Positions 1 to 9,762 of a stretch of DNA of 60,774 nucleotides are shown here, one piece after another. Source of the DNA: an uncultured Alphaproteobacteria bacterium. Lineage in GTDB: Bacteria; Pseudomonadota; Alphaproteobacteria; Rhodobacterales; Rhodobacteraceae. Location: positions 1-60,774 of the forward strand of contig CACGMO010000014.1 of assembly GCA_902574225.1 (NCBI GenBank), read 5' to 3'. Under the pieces are notes generated by a model. That model did not search any database and was not told the DNA's origin. It was given only the letters and a program-made list of their open reading frames with translations. The translations under genes and the position numbers were made by a program. Position 1 is the stretch's first letter, and each line of letters starts with the position of its first letter.

Positions 1-1
1 A

Positions 2-1936
2 GAAGGATATCAGCCCAAGGAAGAGTTTTCCAAAAAAGCACTAATAGATAGGACCAAATATCATGAAATGTATAAAAGGTCAGTTGAAAGTCCTGAGGCG
101 TTTTGGGAGGAACAGGGCCGTAATCGACTGCTGTGGCAAAAAGAATTTACTAAAGTCAAAAATGTTTCATATTCCCATCCTGATATTTCTATAAAGTGGT
201 TTGAAGATGGTGTGCTCAATGTGTCTGAAAACTGTGTAGATAGACACCTAGAAAACAAAAGTGAAAAAGTGGCAATCTTATGGGAGGGTGATGAGCCAGG
301 GGTTTCTAAAAAAATTACGTACAGAGAACTCTATGAAAATGTTTGTAAGGTTGGAAACGTTTTAAAGGATAGAGGTATAAAGAAAGGGGATAGAGTAATT
401 TTGTATATGCCAATGGTTCCAGAAGCGGCTTACGCTATGTTAGCATGTGCCAGAGTAGGCGCTATACACTCTGTTGTTTTCGCAGGCTTTTCTCCAGAAG
501 CGCTTGCGAGTCGAATTATTGATTGTGGAGCAAAAGCGGTGATTACTGCCAATGAAGCGCCAAGAGGTGGAAGACAAACTCCTTTAAAGAAGAATGTTGA
601 TGAGGCTTTGGATATATCCGGAGATATAACCTCTCTTGTTTTGAAGAGAACTTCAACAGAAGTTAGCATGAAGGAGGGGCGTGATTTCTGGTTAAATGAT
701 TTAATGGATAAAGCAAGTGCTGTTTGTCCTCCTGAACCTATGAATGCAGAAGACCCCCTCTTTATCCTTTATACCTCTGGTTCAACGGGCAAACCTAAGG
801 GTGTTTTACATTCAACGGCGGGATATATTCTGTATGCTTCGATGACACACAAATTTGTTTTTGATTATAATGATAGAGATATCTATTGGTGTACTGCTGA
901 TGTAGGTTGGGTAACTGGTCACAGCTATATCGTTTATGGGCCTTTAGCAAATGGAGCAACGACTCTTATGTTTGAGGGCGTTCCTACCTATCCTGACGCA
1001 TCACGATTTTGGCAAATATGTGAAAAATATAAAGTAAATCAATTTTATACGGCTCCAACAGCTATAAGAGCCTTGATGGGGTTAGGAGACGAATTTGTTA
1101 ACAAGAATGATTTATCTAGCATTCGAATTCTAGGCACTGTAGGAGAGCCTATTAATCCTGAAGCATGGGAGTGGTATAATCGGGTAGTAGGTAAAAACAA
1201 TTGCCCAATAGTCGATACGTGGTGGCAAACCGAAACAGGTGGAATTCTTATTACACCTCTACCAGGAGCTACAACAACCAAGCCTGGTTCTGCAACCTTA
1301 CCCTTTTTTGGTATTGAACCTGCAATTCTTGATCCAAATTCTGGAGAAGAGATATCTGATGAGGAGTGTGAAGGCGTATTGGTTATTAAGGATAGTTGGC
1401 CAGGACAAATGCGTACTGTCTTTGGAGATCATGATAGGTTTGTTTCGACGTATTTTAACGATTATAAAGGTTATTACTTCTCAGGTGATGGATGTAGAAG
1501 GGATAAAGACGGGTATTACTGGATCACTGGAAGAGTCGATGACGTATTAAATGTTTCAGGTCATAGAATGGGAACAGCAGAAATTGAAAGTGCTTTAGTC
1601 GCCCATCCAAAAGTTAATGAGAGTGCGGTAGTCGGTTTCCCCCACCCAATTAAAGGACAAGGGATATACGCATATGTATCTCTAATGTCCGGAGAGAAAA
1701 ACTCTGATGAACTTTTGAAGGAGCTTCAGGATTGGGTTAGAAAAGAGATTGGTCCTATTGCAAAGCCTGATATTATTCAATTTTCTCCAGGTCTTCCAAA
1801 GACTAGATCGGGTAAGATCATGAGAAGGATTTTGCGAAAAATCGCTGAGGATGATTTTAGCAATTTAGGTGATACATCTACTTTAGCAGAACCTGCTGTC
1901 GTTGATGATCTTATTGCTAATCGTAAGAAGCTTTAA
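2..1936 (+). CDS. acs: Acetyl-CoA synthetase (5' end outside window)
   Basis: Converts acetate, ATP and CoA to acetyl-CoA through an acetyl-adenylate in the cytoplasm. The frame stays open to the left edge of the window. The residues before the first visible ATG (position 68) match the usual family N-terminus, ending in a [17 protein letters not shown]-like block, so the gene starts upstream and this copy is only cut by the window. Visible family features are IKWFEDG, the P-loop-like [11 protein letters not shown] near position 770, the WWQTETGG block, and the C-terminal [11 protein letters not shown] with the lysine that is acetylated in known Acs enzymes. Length and motifs fit Acs rather than propionyl-CoA synthetase. 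The stop is followed 14 nt later by a small lipoprotein gene on the same strand. Confidence 0.95.
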   Translation, partial: EGYQPKEEFSKKALIDRTKYHEMYKRSVESPEAFWEEQGRNRLLWQKEFTKVKNVSYSHPDISIKWFEDGVLNVSENCVDRHLENKSEKVAILWEGDEPGVSKKITYRELYENVCKVGNVLKDRGIKKGDRVILYMPMVPEAAYAMLACARVGAIHSVVFAGFSPEALASRIIDCGAKAVITANEAPRGGRQTPLKKNVDEALDISGDITSLVLKRTSTEVSMKEGRDFWLNDLMDKASAVCPPEPMNAEDPLFILYTSGSTGKPKGVLHSTAGYILYASMTHKFVFDYNDRDIYWCTADVGWVTGHSYIVYGPLANGATTLMFEGVPTYPDASRFWQICEKYKVNQFYTAPTAIRALMGLGDEFVNKNDLSSIRILGTVGEPINPEAWEWYNRVVGKNNCPIVDTWWQTETGGILITPLPGATTTKPGSATLPFFGIEPAILDPNSGEEISDEECEGVLVIKDSWPGQMRTVFGDHDRFVSTYFNDYKGYYFSGDGCRRDKDGYYWITGRVDDVLNVSGHRMGTAEIESALVAHPKVNESAVVGFPHPIKGQGIYAYVSLMSGEKNSDELLKELQDWVRKEIGPIAKPDIIQFSPGLPKTRSGKIMRRILRKIAEDDFSNLGDTSTLAEPAVVDDLIANRKKL

Positions 1937-1950
1937 AGTGAATTAAATTA

Positions 1951-2295
1951 ATGAGGATATCTGTGGTCAAAAATTTTTTTATTATAACTTTTTGTTTTTT
2001 AACAGTTGCTTGTCAAACAAATCAAACCAGTCTCGAGCAACCCAATATTACAGGGAACTACACTGGCCCAACAATCGGGAATAAGGTCAAGCTAACAGAT
2101 GATGGTCAGTGTATAGCACGTAATTTGAGCTTTTTAGTGGGGCAACCTGAATCGGCGCTCGGTGCAATGGAGTACCCATCCAATACTAGGATTATTTTCT
2201 TAGATAGAAACGAAAGTATTGAGAATACTAACCCTAAACGATTGAGTATTATTGTTGGCAGTCAGAAGAAGATAGTTAGCGTCTATTGCGGTTAA
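1951..2295 (+). CDS. Small lipoprotein, peptidase inhibitor I78-like
   Basis: The 114-residue product starts with a positively charged, strongly hydrophobic signal and a lipobox (LTVAC, Cys at about residue 21), so it is probably a lipidated envelope protein. The C-terminal half resembles the I78 family: a Cys, then LVGQ, a central RII segment, an RLSIIV strand and a terminal VYCG, leaving two cysteines that could pair. Family members are thought to inhibit proteases, but no activity can be read from sequence. It lies 14 nt after acs and may be co-transcribed. It is convergent with dnaE2, only 5 nt away, with no terminator between them. Confidence 0.75.
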   Translation: MRISVVKNFFIITFCFLTVACQTNQTSLEQPNITGNYTGPTIGNKVKLTDDGQCIARNLSFLVGQPESALGAMEYPSNTRIIFLDRNESIENTNPKRLSIIVGSQKKIVSVYCG

Positions 2296-2300
2296 ACTCG

Positions 2301-5147
2301 TTAGATACTACGGCCACAATACTCTTCTATGAATCTCTTCTTGAGAAAAGGTCTCAGTAGTTTTACGGGGTGTGTAGATAGACTTAACCGTAGAGATTGA
2401 TAATCTAAAATCAATTCTTCACCTAAAGTCATATTAGGAAGATTGACGCTTTTCTCTGGTAAGTATTCCTTCTCAGAATAACCTTCAAAAAGGGCTAAAG
2501 AATTTGTTTTTTTTATAGCTTGAGCATCCCAAAGTAATAGTCTTCTGTTTTTATTAAGAGAGTGAAAGCAATTTGCTTTAATCATCAGCTTTATAATACT
2601 TGGGCTCAGTCTAATACGATGCCATAAATCTTGGGGATCATTATAACCATTGCCTCTCTCTTTAATAATTCTATCGACGTCATTTTTTGAAAGTCCTTTG
2701 ATCTGCCTGAACCCCAGTCGTAAACTAAAACAAGGTTCGCCGTGATTTTCTAGAGAATGGTTCCATTCGCTTTTATTTATGCATATTTCTTTAACTTTTA
2801 CCCCGTGATTTTTTGCATCACGTATTATTTGAGAAGCAGAGTAGAATCCCATCGGTTGAGAGTTTAGTAAAGCGCAGGCAAAAACATCAGGATAATGATA
2901 TTTTATCCAAGCCGACGCATATACAAGAATGGCGAAGCTTGCAGCATGACTTTCAGGAAATCCGTATTCACCAAACCCCGATATCTGAGAAAAGCACTTT
3001 GTAGCAAAATCCTTGTCGTATCCATTTTTTTGCATACCATCAATAAATCTTTTTTTAAACTTACTAACAGTACCGTTTCTCTTAAACGTCGCTAATGATT
3101 TTCTCAGTCTATCGGTATCTTTCAGTGAAAATCCCGCACCTTTCATTGCAATTTGTATTGCTTGTTCTTGAAATAGTGGCACGCCAAGAGTCTTACCAAG
3201 AATTTCTTTTAGTTTTTCGGAAGGAAAAGTAACTTTTTCTTGTCCATTTCTTCTTTTTATATAGGGATGAACCATATCCCCCTGAATTGGCCCAGGTCTG
3301 ACGATGGCAACTTGTATTACCAGATCATAAAAGCATTGTGGTTTTAATCTTGGAAGGAAGTTCATTTGGGCTCTGCTTTCAACCTGAAAAACTCCTACAG
3401 TGTCTGCTTTGGAAAGCATATTAAAGACACGTGTATCTCGATGTGGAATATTGCTTAGGCTAACTTTCCGGTTATGATGGTTTTTTATTAAATCAAAAGA
3501 TTTCTTTATACATGTCAGCATCCCAAGAGCTAAGATATCTATCTTTAGTATACCTAAAAAGTCTATGTCGTCTTTATCCCATGCTATTATACTTCTGCCT
3601 TCCATAGCAGTATTTTCAATAGATGTAATCTCATCCAAATAATCCTCAGTAATTATAAAGCCGCCTACATGCTGACCTAAGTGTCTAGGAAAGCCTATCA
3701 ATTGGTCGCTGAGGGCCAAAGTATCCAATATTCTAGTATGGTCATTCTTACCTTCTAAGTTGGTATTATTGTAACGAGGTATCTTATGTCTATCCCATCC
3801 AACAATATTTTCAGCCATCGAGGATATTATTTCTTTGCTTAACCCCATTACTTTGCCTACATCTCTTATCGCTCCTTTCGCTCTGTAGTGGATGACTGTA
3901 GCGCATAAGGCAGCTCTTCTATCTCCATATTTCCTGTATATTTCGTCTATTATCTCCTGTCTGCGTTCATGCTCAAAATCAATGTCAATATCAGGGGGTT
4001 CGTTTCTTGCCTCTGATATAAAGCGCTCGAATACCATAGACCCAATCTCTGGGCTAACGGATGTTACCCCCAAAGAAAAACAAACTATGGAATTAGCAGC
4101 AGAGCCACGGCCTTGACACAGAATACCTCTACTTCTTGCAAATTTCACTATGTCATACACTGTGAGAAAATAAGGAGCGTATTTGAGTTTTTTTATTAAC
4201 AGAAGTTCCTTTTTTACTCCCTTTAATATTTTCACAGGAATATTTTTTGCATAATATTCATTTAATCCATTAAAGGTTAGCTCGTGTAATATTGTATCAG
4301 GGTTCTCTCCTTTGAGCACTTCTTTAGGGTATGTATAGCTGAGTTCGTCTAAAGAAAATGAACATCTATCGCTTACAAAGTTAGTGTTGTGTATCGCTTC
4401 GGGATAATCTTTGAATATAGTTATAAAATCATGGGGTGATCGTATCCTTTGCTCTCCATTAATACTTGATTCAACTCCCAGGTCATCTATGGTGCATTTC
4501 ATTTTTATTGCAGATAAAGTATCTCTGACTTTTCGTCTGGAGCCATGATGCATTAGAGGAGTAGAAGACCCTATAACTCCACACTTAGCGTTTTTTGCAA
4601 ACCTATTGATTTTGTAAAAACGTATTTCATCCAGGCCATCGTATTTGGGCGCCATAACTATATATGTAGATCTACTATTATTTCTCTTGAGTATTCGGAT
4701 AAACCTCAACCACTCAAGCCTCTCTGAAAGGCTATGATTTTTTTCTGAAATATGAGCTAAGAATATAATGCCATCTTGGTTTTTGAGAATACTTTCATAG
4801 TCAATATGGGAATAACCCTTCTTCGAATTCTTTTTTCCTGCAGTTAAAACTTTGCATATGTTTTTCCATCCTTGTCGTGTCTGAGCTAAGCATGTTATTT
4901 CAGTTCTATGAGTTGTGACAATAGTAACTCCTGGTATTAGTTTTAGAGGAGAGCATTTACTTTTAGTATCATATTCGATTTCCTTTATAGTTCTAAGTCC
5001 TCTCACTATTCCAGAAATGGAGTTTTTGTCGACAATCGCTATAGATTTTAATCCAAACTCTATTGCTCTTTCGACATACTCTTCAGGATGGCTGGCTCCT
5101 TCTAGGAAGCTAAAATTAGATGTTATGCAAAGCTCTGAATACGACAA
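2301..5147 (-). CDS. dnaE2: Error-prone DNA polymerase III alpha, short form (DnaE2/ImuC)
   Basis: Translesion DNA polymerase of the ImuB-DnaE2 mutasome. The N-terminus has the DnaE2-type PHP start (SNFSFLEGASHPEE). The polymerase core carries PPDIDIDFEHERR near residue 385 and FLGILKIDILALGM further on, containing the metal-binding aspartates. The finger/HhH region follows (GFGEYGFPESHAASFA). The protein is 948 residues, about 100 or more shorter than usual DnaE2. It ends soon after the LSTHPVKLLRPFL segment, just where the C-terminal OB-fold domain normally follows. The next gene ends 5 nt beyond the stop, so that domain is truly absent here. It is last in the imuB-methyltransferase-dnaE2 set on the minus strand, 26 nt after the methyltransferase. 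The start gives the conserved N-terminus directly. Confidence 0.93.
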   Translation of the reverse strand: MSYSELCITSNFSFLEGASHPEEYVERAIEFGLKSIAIVDKNSISGIVRGLRTIKEIEYDTKSKCSPLKLIPGVTIVTTHRTEITCLAQTRQGWKNICKVLTAGKKNSKKGYSHIDYESILKNQDGIIFLAHISEKNHSLSERLEWLRFIRILKRNNSRSTYIVMAPKYDGLDEIRFYKINRFAKNAKCGVIGSSTPLMHHGSRRKVRDTLSAIKMKCTIDDLGVESSINGEQRIRSPHDFITIFKDYPEAIHNTNFVSDRCSFSLDELSYTYPKEVLKGENPDTILHELTFNGLNEYYAKNIPVKILKGVKKELLLIKKLKYAPYFLTVYDIVKFARSRGILCQGRGSAANSIVCFSLGVTSVSPEIGSMVFERFISEARNEPPDIDIDFEHERRQEIIDEIYRKYGDRRAALCATVIHYRAKGAIRDVGKVMGLSKEIISSMAENIVGWDRHKIPRYNNTNLEGKNDHTRILDTLALSDQLIGFPRHLGQHVGGFIITEDYLDEITSIENTAMEGRSIIAWDKDDIDFLGILKIDILALGMLTCIKKSFDLIKNHHNRKVSLSNIPHRDTRVFNMLSKADTVGVFQVESRAQMNFLPRLKPQCFYDLVIQVAIVRPGPIQGDMVHPYIKRRNGQEKVTFPSEKLKEILGKTLGVPLFQEQAIQIAMKGAGFSLKDTDRLRKSLATFKRNGTVSKFKKRFIDGMQKNGYDKDFATKCFSQISGFGEYGFPESHAASFAILVYASAWIKYHYPDVFACALLNSQPMGFYSASQIIRDAKNHGVKVKEICINKSEWNHSLENHGEPCFSLRLGFRQIKGLSKNDVDRIIKERGNGYNDPQDLWHRIRLSPSIIKLMIKANCFHSLNKNRRLLLWDAQAIKKTNSLALFEGYSEKEYLPEKSVNLPNMTLGEELILDYQSLRLSLSTHPVKLLRPFLKKRFIEEYCGRSI

Positions 5148-5173
5148 CTAAAAGCTCTATCTTATTAAGCTAT

Positions 5174-6055
5174 TCAATCTGCCTTATTGGAAGACAGTTG
5201 AAAGATCATATAGTGATTGAATTTAATAAAATTGTCAGAATTTCTTATGTTTCCATAAATTCTGTCATGTAAACGTCTGCGCTTTTTCTGGTTTACTATA
5301 GTCTTATAGACCAGATTAAATAGTTTCATTTTCCAAGGATGGCTTGCTACTAAGCCTTGCTGTACTTTGTCTATTCCAACGCCAACTACATTATAAAATT
5401 TCTGCTCTATATCTAAAGATGGAGCAACGGATTTTGTTATCTCTTTTTTTGATATAATATTCAGATCTATATCTTTAAGTAGTTTCAGCATTTCCGATAA
5501 AGGGTGTCCTCCTCCTGGTCTTCTGTTGTGACTACTACGCTTGACGTCAGAGCGGAAGCAATCCGCAACCAATATTTGTCCACCTTTGTTTAGTAATTCT
5601 TTAGCCTTTTTTAGCGCAATTTTTGCGGGAATATACTGGAAGCTTTCTGAAAATAGACATAAGTCAAATGTCTGATTTTTTTTGGGTTCATAATCTTCAA
5701 ACCTTATATTATGAACTTTGGCTTTATTGTTTGTGTTTTCTAAACATCGTTTGCTTAGTATATCGCTAGGTACAATAATAGTGACGCTATGGCCTAAGGA
5801 GATTAACTTCTTTGCTGTTTCTCCAGCACCTCCGCCAATATCAAGGATATTCAGCTTTTTCTTTTTTGGAAAGTATTTGAACAGTAATTTTGTATACTGT
5901 TCTTGAGCCTTACCCAAATTCTCAAGACAAGGATCTAGGTTGTCCCAAACGCCATAGTGCATGTTCTCTTTTCCAGTAACAAATTTTGCTATTGCCAAAG
6001 AAACCTCAAGCCCAAGAGCCTTAGTATCTAATGTATTATTTTTTTGAAATTGCAT
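5174..6055 (-). CDS. Class I SAM-dependent methyltransferase inside the imuB-dnaE2 cassette
   Basis: 293-residue Rossmann-fold methyltransferase. SAM-binding motif I is LNILDIGGGAGETAKKL near residues 68-84. A post-I acidic region and an FDLCLFSESFQYI segment (motif IV position) follow, then LLNKGGQILVADCF as motif V/VI. An N-terminal HYGVWD block is typical of small-molecule or lipid-type methyltransferases, and the C-terminus is basic (KKRRRLHDR). The substrate is unknown and I do not recognise a named family. It sits between imuB (21 nt upstream) and dnaE2 (26 nt downstream) on the same strand, so it is probably co-transcribed with the damage-inducible polymerase genes. That position is unusual for the imuA-imuB-dnaE2 cassette. 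Confidence 0.82.
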   Translation of the reverse strand: MQFQKNNTLDTKALGLEVSLAIAKFVTGKENMHYGVWDNLDPCLENLGKAQEQYTKLLFKYFPKKKKLNILDIGGGAGETAKKLISLGHSVTIIVPSDILSKRCLENTNNKAKVHNIRFEDYEPKKNQTFDLCLFSESFQYIPAKIALKKAKELLNKGGQILVADCFRSDVKRSSHNRRPGGGHPLSEMLKLLKDIDLNIISKKEITKSVAPSLDIEQKFYNVVGVGIDKVQQGLVASHPWKMKLFNLVYKTIVNQKKRRRLHDRIYGNIRNSDNFIKFNHYMIFQLSSNKAD

Positions 6056-6076
6056 CCCTATTCACAGCCTAAATTA

Positions 6077-7768
6077 CTAACAAAAATTACCATGTACAAA
6101 CCATCTATTTTCTGAGATCTTATTCTTTTCTTCAAACATCCACAACCTTGCACCACACGTTGTTGTCACCTCCCAATAGTCACGTAATCTAAAATTCGTT
6201 CCTTTATCCTTGTTCCACCATTCAGACGCTATTCTTTCAGGTCCACGTACATAGCAGGTTTTATACTTTTTTCCTCTCCAACTGAATTTATTCAGATAGT
6301 CATCTCTATACAAAGTAGCATTAATGAGATCCGGTGAATATAAAAGTATTGGTCTGATAAATTTACTTTTCTGCCATTCATTACCTGTTTTTCTTTTTGT
6401 TTTAAATTCATCTAAAGAAAAAGTTTTCTCTGGAATGTGACTGTGGTGTTGTGCGAAGGATTTCACCTTATTTTTCCCTAATCTAGCTTCAATTCTGGCC
6501 ATCAATAAACTTATTTTTTCTTCCTCATCTAGATATTTAGAAGTGTAATCTCTACCAGGAACATTTATAGCTATTTGTCTTTCTCTTGCTTCTTCAATAT
6601 GTACTCCTTCAAGGATTATTGCTTCTATATTTTTGAGACTTTTAATAGACTTGAGTTTTTCTAGCATTACCAGTTCTATTTTGGTTTTGTCTTGCGTGGG
6701 GTTACTGAAATTTATCTCTATAAGTAATTTGTTGTTTGGTGGAAATTTAACATTACATCTCCTAATTAGCTTCTTATTTTTCTTGAGCTTGTCACATAGT
6801 TTCTTGATAAGAGTTTTGATGAATCCACTTATACCTTGAAGGGTTATTTCTTCTAAGAGCAGGTCTGTTGAAAAGGAGTATTTTTCTTCCCAGACAATTT
6901 TATTGAATAGTTCTGTTTCCTTGCCTAAAACTTGCCGCACTCTTTTGATTATATGATTGCCAAACCTTCTATTAATAGAAGTTGGATCTATGTTTATTAG
7001 GTCTCCAACTTTGTAGATACCAAATAAATTTAATAGATTTACATCGGTGCTTTCTAGGTTCAATGCTTCCACTGGTAAGGAAATAAGAGCTTTTTCTGTT
7101 TTATCATTATCAATTGTTCTAGACCTATGCATAGGGTCATTAACAGAATGGCCTATATTAAAGATAGATAATTTCCTTTGTGAATTCTCGGCATCTCTAT
7201 TGCTAGGAATTTTAATCCTTGTAGCTCTACTTTGATCATTGATTATTTTTCTAAGATTTGCTCTTGGTTGTTTTCGATTGGAACTATTTTGGAATCTTGC
7301 TATTGCCCAAGCAGCTCCCTGAGTCCCCGCAATCCCTATAATGCTGAGTATATTAATTTTAGAAAAATGAGTTGTTAGTTGATGTATGAAGTCTTCATCT
7401 TTCCCCGTGAATTTCTCGCATCCTGTTATATCAAGCATCAAGCTATCATAGCCATCTAATCTTATAAGAGGTGTGAATTGATATGTGAAACTAAAAAGTT
7501 TAATTAGTTTTTTTTTAAGATCTGAATGCTGAACTGTTTTACTAATCACATGAGGATTTAATGTCAGAGTTTCCTTAGTAGACATTCCGGCGGATATATT
7601 TAGCTTTTTAGCTAATCCGTTTGCACATATTATTTCCTCCCCTCCAGAAAAAGAAACAACTAGAGGTAATGAATCTAACAGGGGTTCCTTAGATAATATC
7701 GTCTCTAATGGTAATTGTGGAAACCAAATGGAAGCGAATCTATTTTTTAATTTTATTTTGTTCATCAT
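6077..7768 (-). CDS. imuB: ImuB, Y-family polymerase-like mutasome protein
   Basis: ImuB is a catalytically dead Y-family polymerase homologue that links DnaE2 to the beta clamp. The N-terminus RFASIWFPQLPLE matches the usual ImuB start (a few residues, then LWFP). Later parts include LMLDITGCEKFTG, an HhH-like region around GIYKVGDLINIDP, a little-finger region, and the C-terminal tail ending in WWEV-like Trp-rich sequence. I start it at ATG 7768 (563 residues) because the 50 residues encoded further upstream in frame have no family resemblance and overlap a good promoter. ATG 7765 is equally possible. No imuA precedes it, since fabA is divergent immediately upstream. The gene is probably LexA-controlled through the box over its start codon. 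Confidence 0.88.
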   Translation of the reverse strand: MMNKIKLKNRFASIWFPQLPLETILSKEPLLDSLPLVVSFSGGEEIICANGLAKKLNISAGMSTKETLTLNPHVISKTVQHSDLKKKLIKLFSFTYQFTPLIRLDGYDSLMLDITGCEKFTGKDEDFIHQLTTHFSKINILSIIGIAGTQGAAWAIARFQNSSNRKQPRANLRKIINDQSRATRIKIPSNRDAENSQRKLSIFNIGHSVNDPMHRSRTIDNDKTEKALISLPVEALNLESTDVNLLNLFGIYKVGDLINIDPTSINRRFGNHIIKRVRQVLGKETELFNKIVWEEKYSFSTDLLLEEITLQGISGFIKTLIKKLCDKLKKNKKLIRRCNVKFPPNNKLLIEINFSNPTQDKTKIELVMLEKLKSIKSLKNIEAIILEGVHIEEARERQIAINVPGRDYTSKYLDEEEKISLLMARIEARLGKNKVKSFAQHHSHIPEKTFSLDEFKTKRKTGNEWQKSKFIRPILLYSPDLINATLYRDDYLNKFSWRGKKYKTCYVRGPERIASEWWNKDKGTNFRLRDYWEVTTTCGARLWMFEEKNKISENRWFVHGNFC

Positions 7769-7774
7769 TTGTTC
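7760..7774 (-). promoter_or_regulatory. Candidate LexA (SOS) box overlapping the imuB start
   Basis: The minus strand reads GAAC-N7-GAAC exactly, the direct repeat recognised by alphaproteobacterial LexA. Both tandem ATG codons of imuB lie inside the 15-bp site. The preceding promoter (-10 at 7782-7787) puts the start of transcription next to the first half-site, so bound LexA would block initiation or early elongation. imuB-dnaE2 cassettes are known LexA targets, which makes a chance match unlikely at this position, though an 8-base-specific motif can occur by chance about once in a window this size. Confidence 0.7.
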
Positions 7775-7781
7775 TTTTTTA

Positions 7782-7810
7782 ATTGTAAACGAATAAAAAG
7801 TCCAACTCAA
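7782..7810 (-). promoter_or_regulatory. Sigma70-type promoter for imuB
   Basis: On the minus strand, -35 TTGAGT (7810-7805), a 17-bp spacer, and -10 TACAAT (7787-7782). The predicted transcript would start around 7775, giving a leader of only about 7 nt before ATG 7768 and placing the LexA-type box from about +1 to +15. Confidence 0.55.
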
Positions 7811-7952
7811 TTTTGTACTTTGGCGTACAGCAGATATGAAAATTATTTTACCTATCTTTTGTAAACATACCCTGATAGGATCTCCGTTAATAATTTTGCG
7901 ATAGAAAATAATGATCAAAAAACAAGAATATTTTTTAACGCATTGATAGAAT

Positions 7953-7980
7953 TTGATTTGTATGATGCTAAAAATAATAT
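7953..7980 (+). promoter_or_regulatory. Possible promoter for fabA
   Basis: TTGATT, 16-bp spacer, TAATAT in the short divergent region between imuB and fabA. Predicted initiation near 7987 would leave a leader of about 9 nt with no Shine-Dalgarno sequence. The region is very AT-rich, so alternative -10 elements exist. Confidence 0.35.
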
Positions 7981-7995
7981 AGTAAAAAGAACACT

Positions 7996-8502
7996 ATGAT
8001 ATCCAGAAAAAATAAGTTTGATTACGAAGAGCTAATATCATGCGCTAAGGGTGAACTGTTTGGAACAGGTAACCCTCAACTTCCAATGCCCCCTATGCTA
8101 ATGATTGATAGGGTAACAGAGATATCAGATGATGGTGGTGAACATAATAAAGGACATGTGGTAGCAGAGTTCGACATAAATCCAAAATTATGGTTTTTTG
8201 AATGTCATTTTGAAGGAGACCCTGTAATGCCAGGGTGTCTGGGTTTAGATGCATTATGGCAACTAACTGGATTTAATCTAGGATGGAGAGAAATGAAAGG
8301 TCGAGGAAGAGCTTTGGGTGTCGGTGAGGTAAAGTTTACAGGAATGGTAACTCCAGATATAAAGCTTGTGAGATATGAAGTAAATTTTACAAGAGTAATC
8401 GATAGAACGTTAAAACTCGGCATGGCCAATGGAACTATGTATGCAGATAATGAAAAAATATATTCAGCTGAAAATATGAAGGTAGGGTTGTTTCAGAGCT
8501 GA
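7996..8502 (+). CDS. fabA: 3-hydroxydecanoyl-ACP dehydratase/isomerase FabA
   Basis: Dehydrates 3-hydroxydecanoyl-ACP and isomerises trans-2- to cis-3-decenoyl-ACP, the branch point to unsaturated fatty acids in type II synthesis. Hotdog fold, 168 residues. The catalytic pair is visible as His71 in [13 protein letters not shown] and Asp85 in CLGLDALWQ, one residue off the E. coli numbering (70/84), so length and spacing are normal. It is the first gene of a fabA-fabB-fabI set on the plus strand, 28 nt before fabB. A Fur/Irr-type regulator that often precedes fabA in related bacteria is not here; the divergent neighbour is imuB. Confidence 0.97.
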   Translation: MISRKNKFDYEELISCAKGELFGTGNPQLPMPPMLMIDRVTEISDDGGEHNKGHVVAEFDINPKLWFFECHFEGDPVMPGCLGLDALWQLTGFNLGWREMKGRGRALGVGEVKFTGMVTPDIKLVRYEVNFTRVIDRTLKLGMANGTMYADNEKIYSAENMKVGLFQS

Positions 8503-8530
8503 TTTATTTCTAAGGGAGAAATGTACGATT

Positions 8531-9757
8531 ATGCGTCGAGCGGTTATTACAGGTTTAGGGATTGTTTCATGTATTGGGATTGATAAGAAAGCAGTGGAAG
8601 AGAGTCTTAGAAAGGGGACTTCTGGTATAAGCAAAAGTTTAGATTATGAAGAACATGGGTTTAGAAGTAGAGTTCATGGGAGACCCGATATAAATATAGA
8701 GGATTTTATAGATAAAAGGCAGCTAAGGTTTATGGGAGATGGTGCAGCCTTTAACTTTATAGCGATGCAACAAGCTATCGGCGATAGCGGGCTAGAGGAA
8801 AAAGAAGTTTCTAATGAAAGAACAGGGCTTATCGTTGGATCAGGAGGACCTTCAACAAAAAATTTATTTGCTGCGCATAAAACTGTAATAGAAAAAGGTA
8901 GCCCTAAAAGGATGGGACCATTTATGGTTACACGGGGCATGTCATCTACAAACTCCGCCTGTATAGCAACGCCTTTCAAAATAAAGGGTGTTAACTATTC
9001 TATAACTTCAGCTTGTTCAACCTCTGCCCATTGTATAGGCAATGCAGTTGAGCAAATACAGCTAAACAAGCAAGACGTAGTGTTTGCAGGAGGAGGAGAA
9101 GAATTAGACTGGACACTCTCCTGTCTTTTCGACGCAATGGGTGCAATGTCCAGCAAATATAATGATACACCAGAAAACGCTTCAAGAGCTTTCGACAGAG
9201 ACAGAGATGGTTTCGTTATTGCAGGTGGCGGTGGAGTAGTTGTCGTAGAGGAGTTAAACCACGCAATTGCTAGAGGAGCAAAAATATATGCTGAGGTCAC
9301 TGGTTATGGCGCAACCTCCGATGGTTATGACATGGTAGCACCGTCAGGCGAAGGAGCTGAGAGATCAATGAGATTAGCTTTGGCCTCTTTGAACGGTAGG
9401 AAGGTTGATTATATTAATGCGCATGGTACTTCAACTCCAGCAGGAGATGTCACTGAGATACAAGCGGTTAGAAATGTATTCAGTGAAGAAAAACAACCTT
9501 TAGTTGCTTCCACAAAATCACTTACTGGCCATAGCCTTGGTGCAGCAGGTGTACAAGAAGCTATTTATTCACTGATTATGATGGAAAATAACTTTATATC
9601 TGCAAGTGCCAATGTTTTTAATTTGGATGAAGAAATCAATTCTAATGAAGTGGCTACTGGATTGATTGAAGGTATTGAATTGGATACTGTTTTATCGAAT
9701 AGCTTTGGGTTTGGAGGTACCAATGCCTCAATAGCCTTAAGCAAGTTTACTGGATAA
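8531..9757 (+). CDS. fabB: 3-oxoacyl-ACP synthase I FabB
   Basis: Condensing enzyme that elongates acyl-ACP with malonyl-ACP and, partnered with FabA, commits cis-3-decenoyl-ACP to unsaturated chains. Thiolase fold, 408 residues. The catalytic triad is visible as Cys162 in [11 protein letters not shown], His298 in [11 protein letters not shown] and His334 in [14 protein letters not shown], with Lys329. The C-terminal glycine-rich [11 protein letters not shown] loop is intact. An AAGGGAGAAA Shine-Dalgarno lies before the ATG. fabI follows after 5 nt, so fabA-fabB-fabI is evidently one transcription unit. Confidence 0.97.
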   Translation: MRRAVITGLGIVSCIGIDKKAVEESLRKGTSGISKSLDYEEHGFRSRVHGRPDINIEDFIDKRQLRFMGDGAAFNFIAMQQAIGDSGLEEKEVSNERTGLIVGSGGPSTKNLFAAHKTVIEKGSPKRMGPFMVTRGMSSTNSACIATPFKIKGVNYSITSACSTSAHCIGNAVEQIQLNKQDVVFAGGGEELDWTLSCLFDAMGAMSSKYNDTPENASRAFDRDRDGFVIAGGGGVVVVEELNHAIARGAKIYAEVTGYGATSDGYDMVAPSGEGAERSMRLALASLNGRKVDYINAHGTSTPAGDVTEIQAVRNVFSEEKQPLVASTKSLTGHSLGAAGVQEAIYSLIMMENNFISASANVFNLDEEINSNEVATGLIEGIELDTVLSNSFGFGGTNASIALSKFTG

Positions 9758-9762
9758 CTTCT

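Noticed and set aside
7769-7918. 50-residue N-terminal extension of ImuB
   Set aside because: It has no similarity to ImuB starts, lies across the promoter and LexA-type box, and the family start is at MMNKIKLKNRF.
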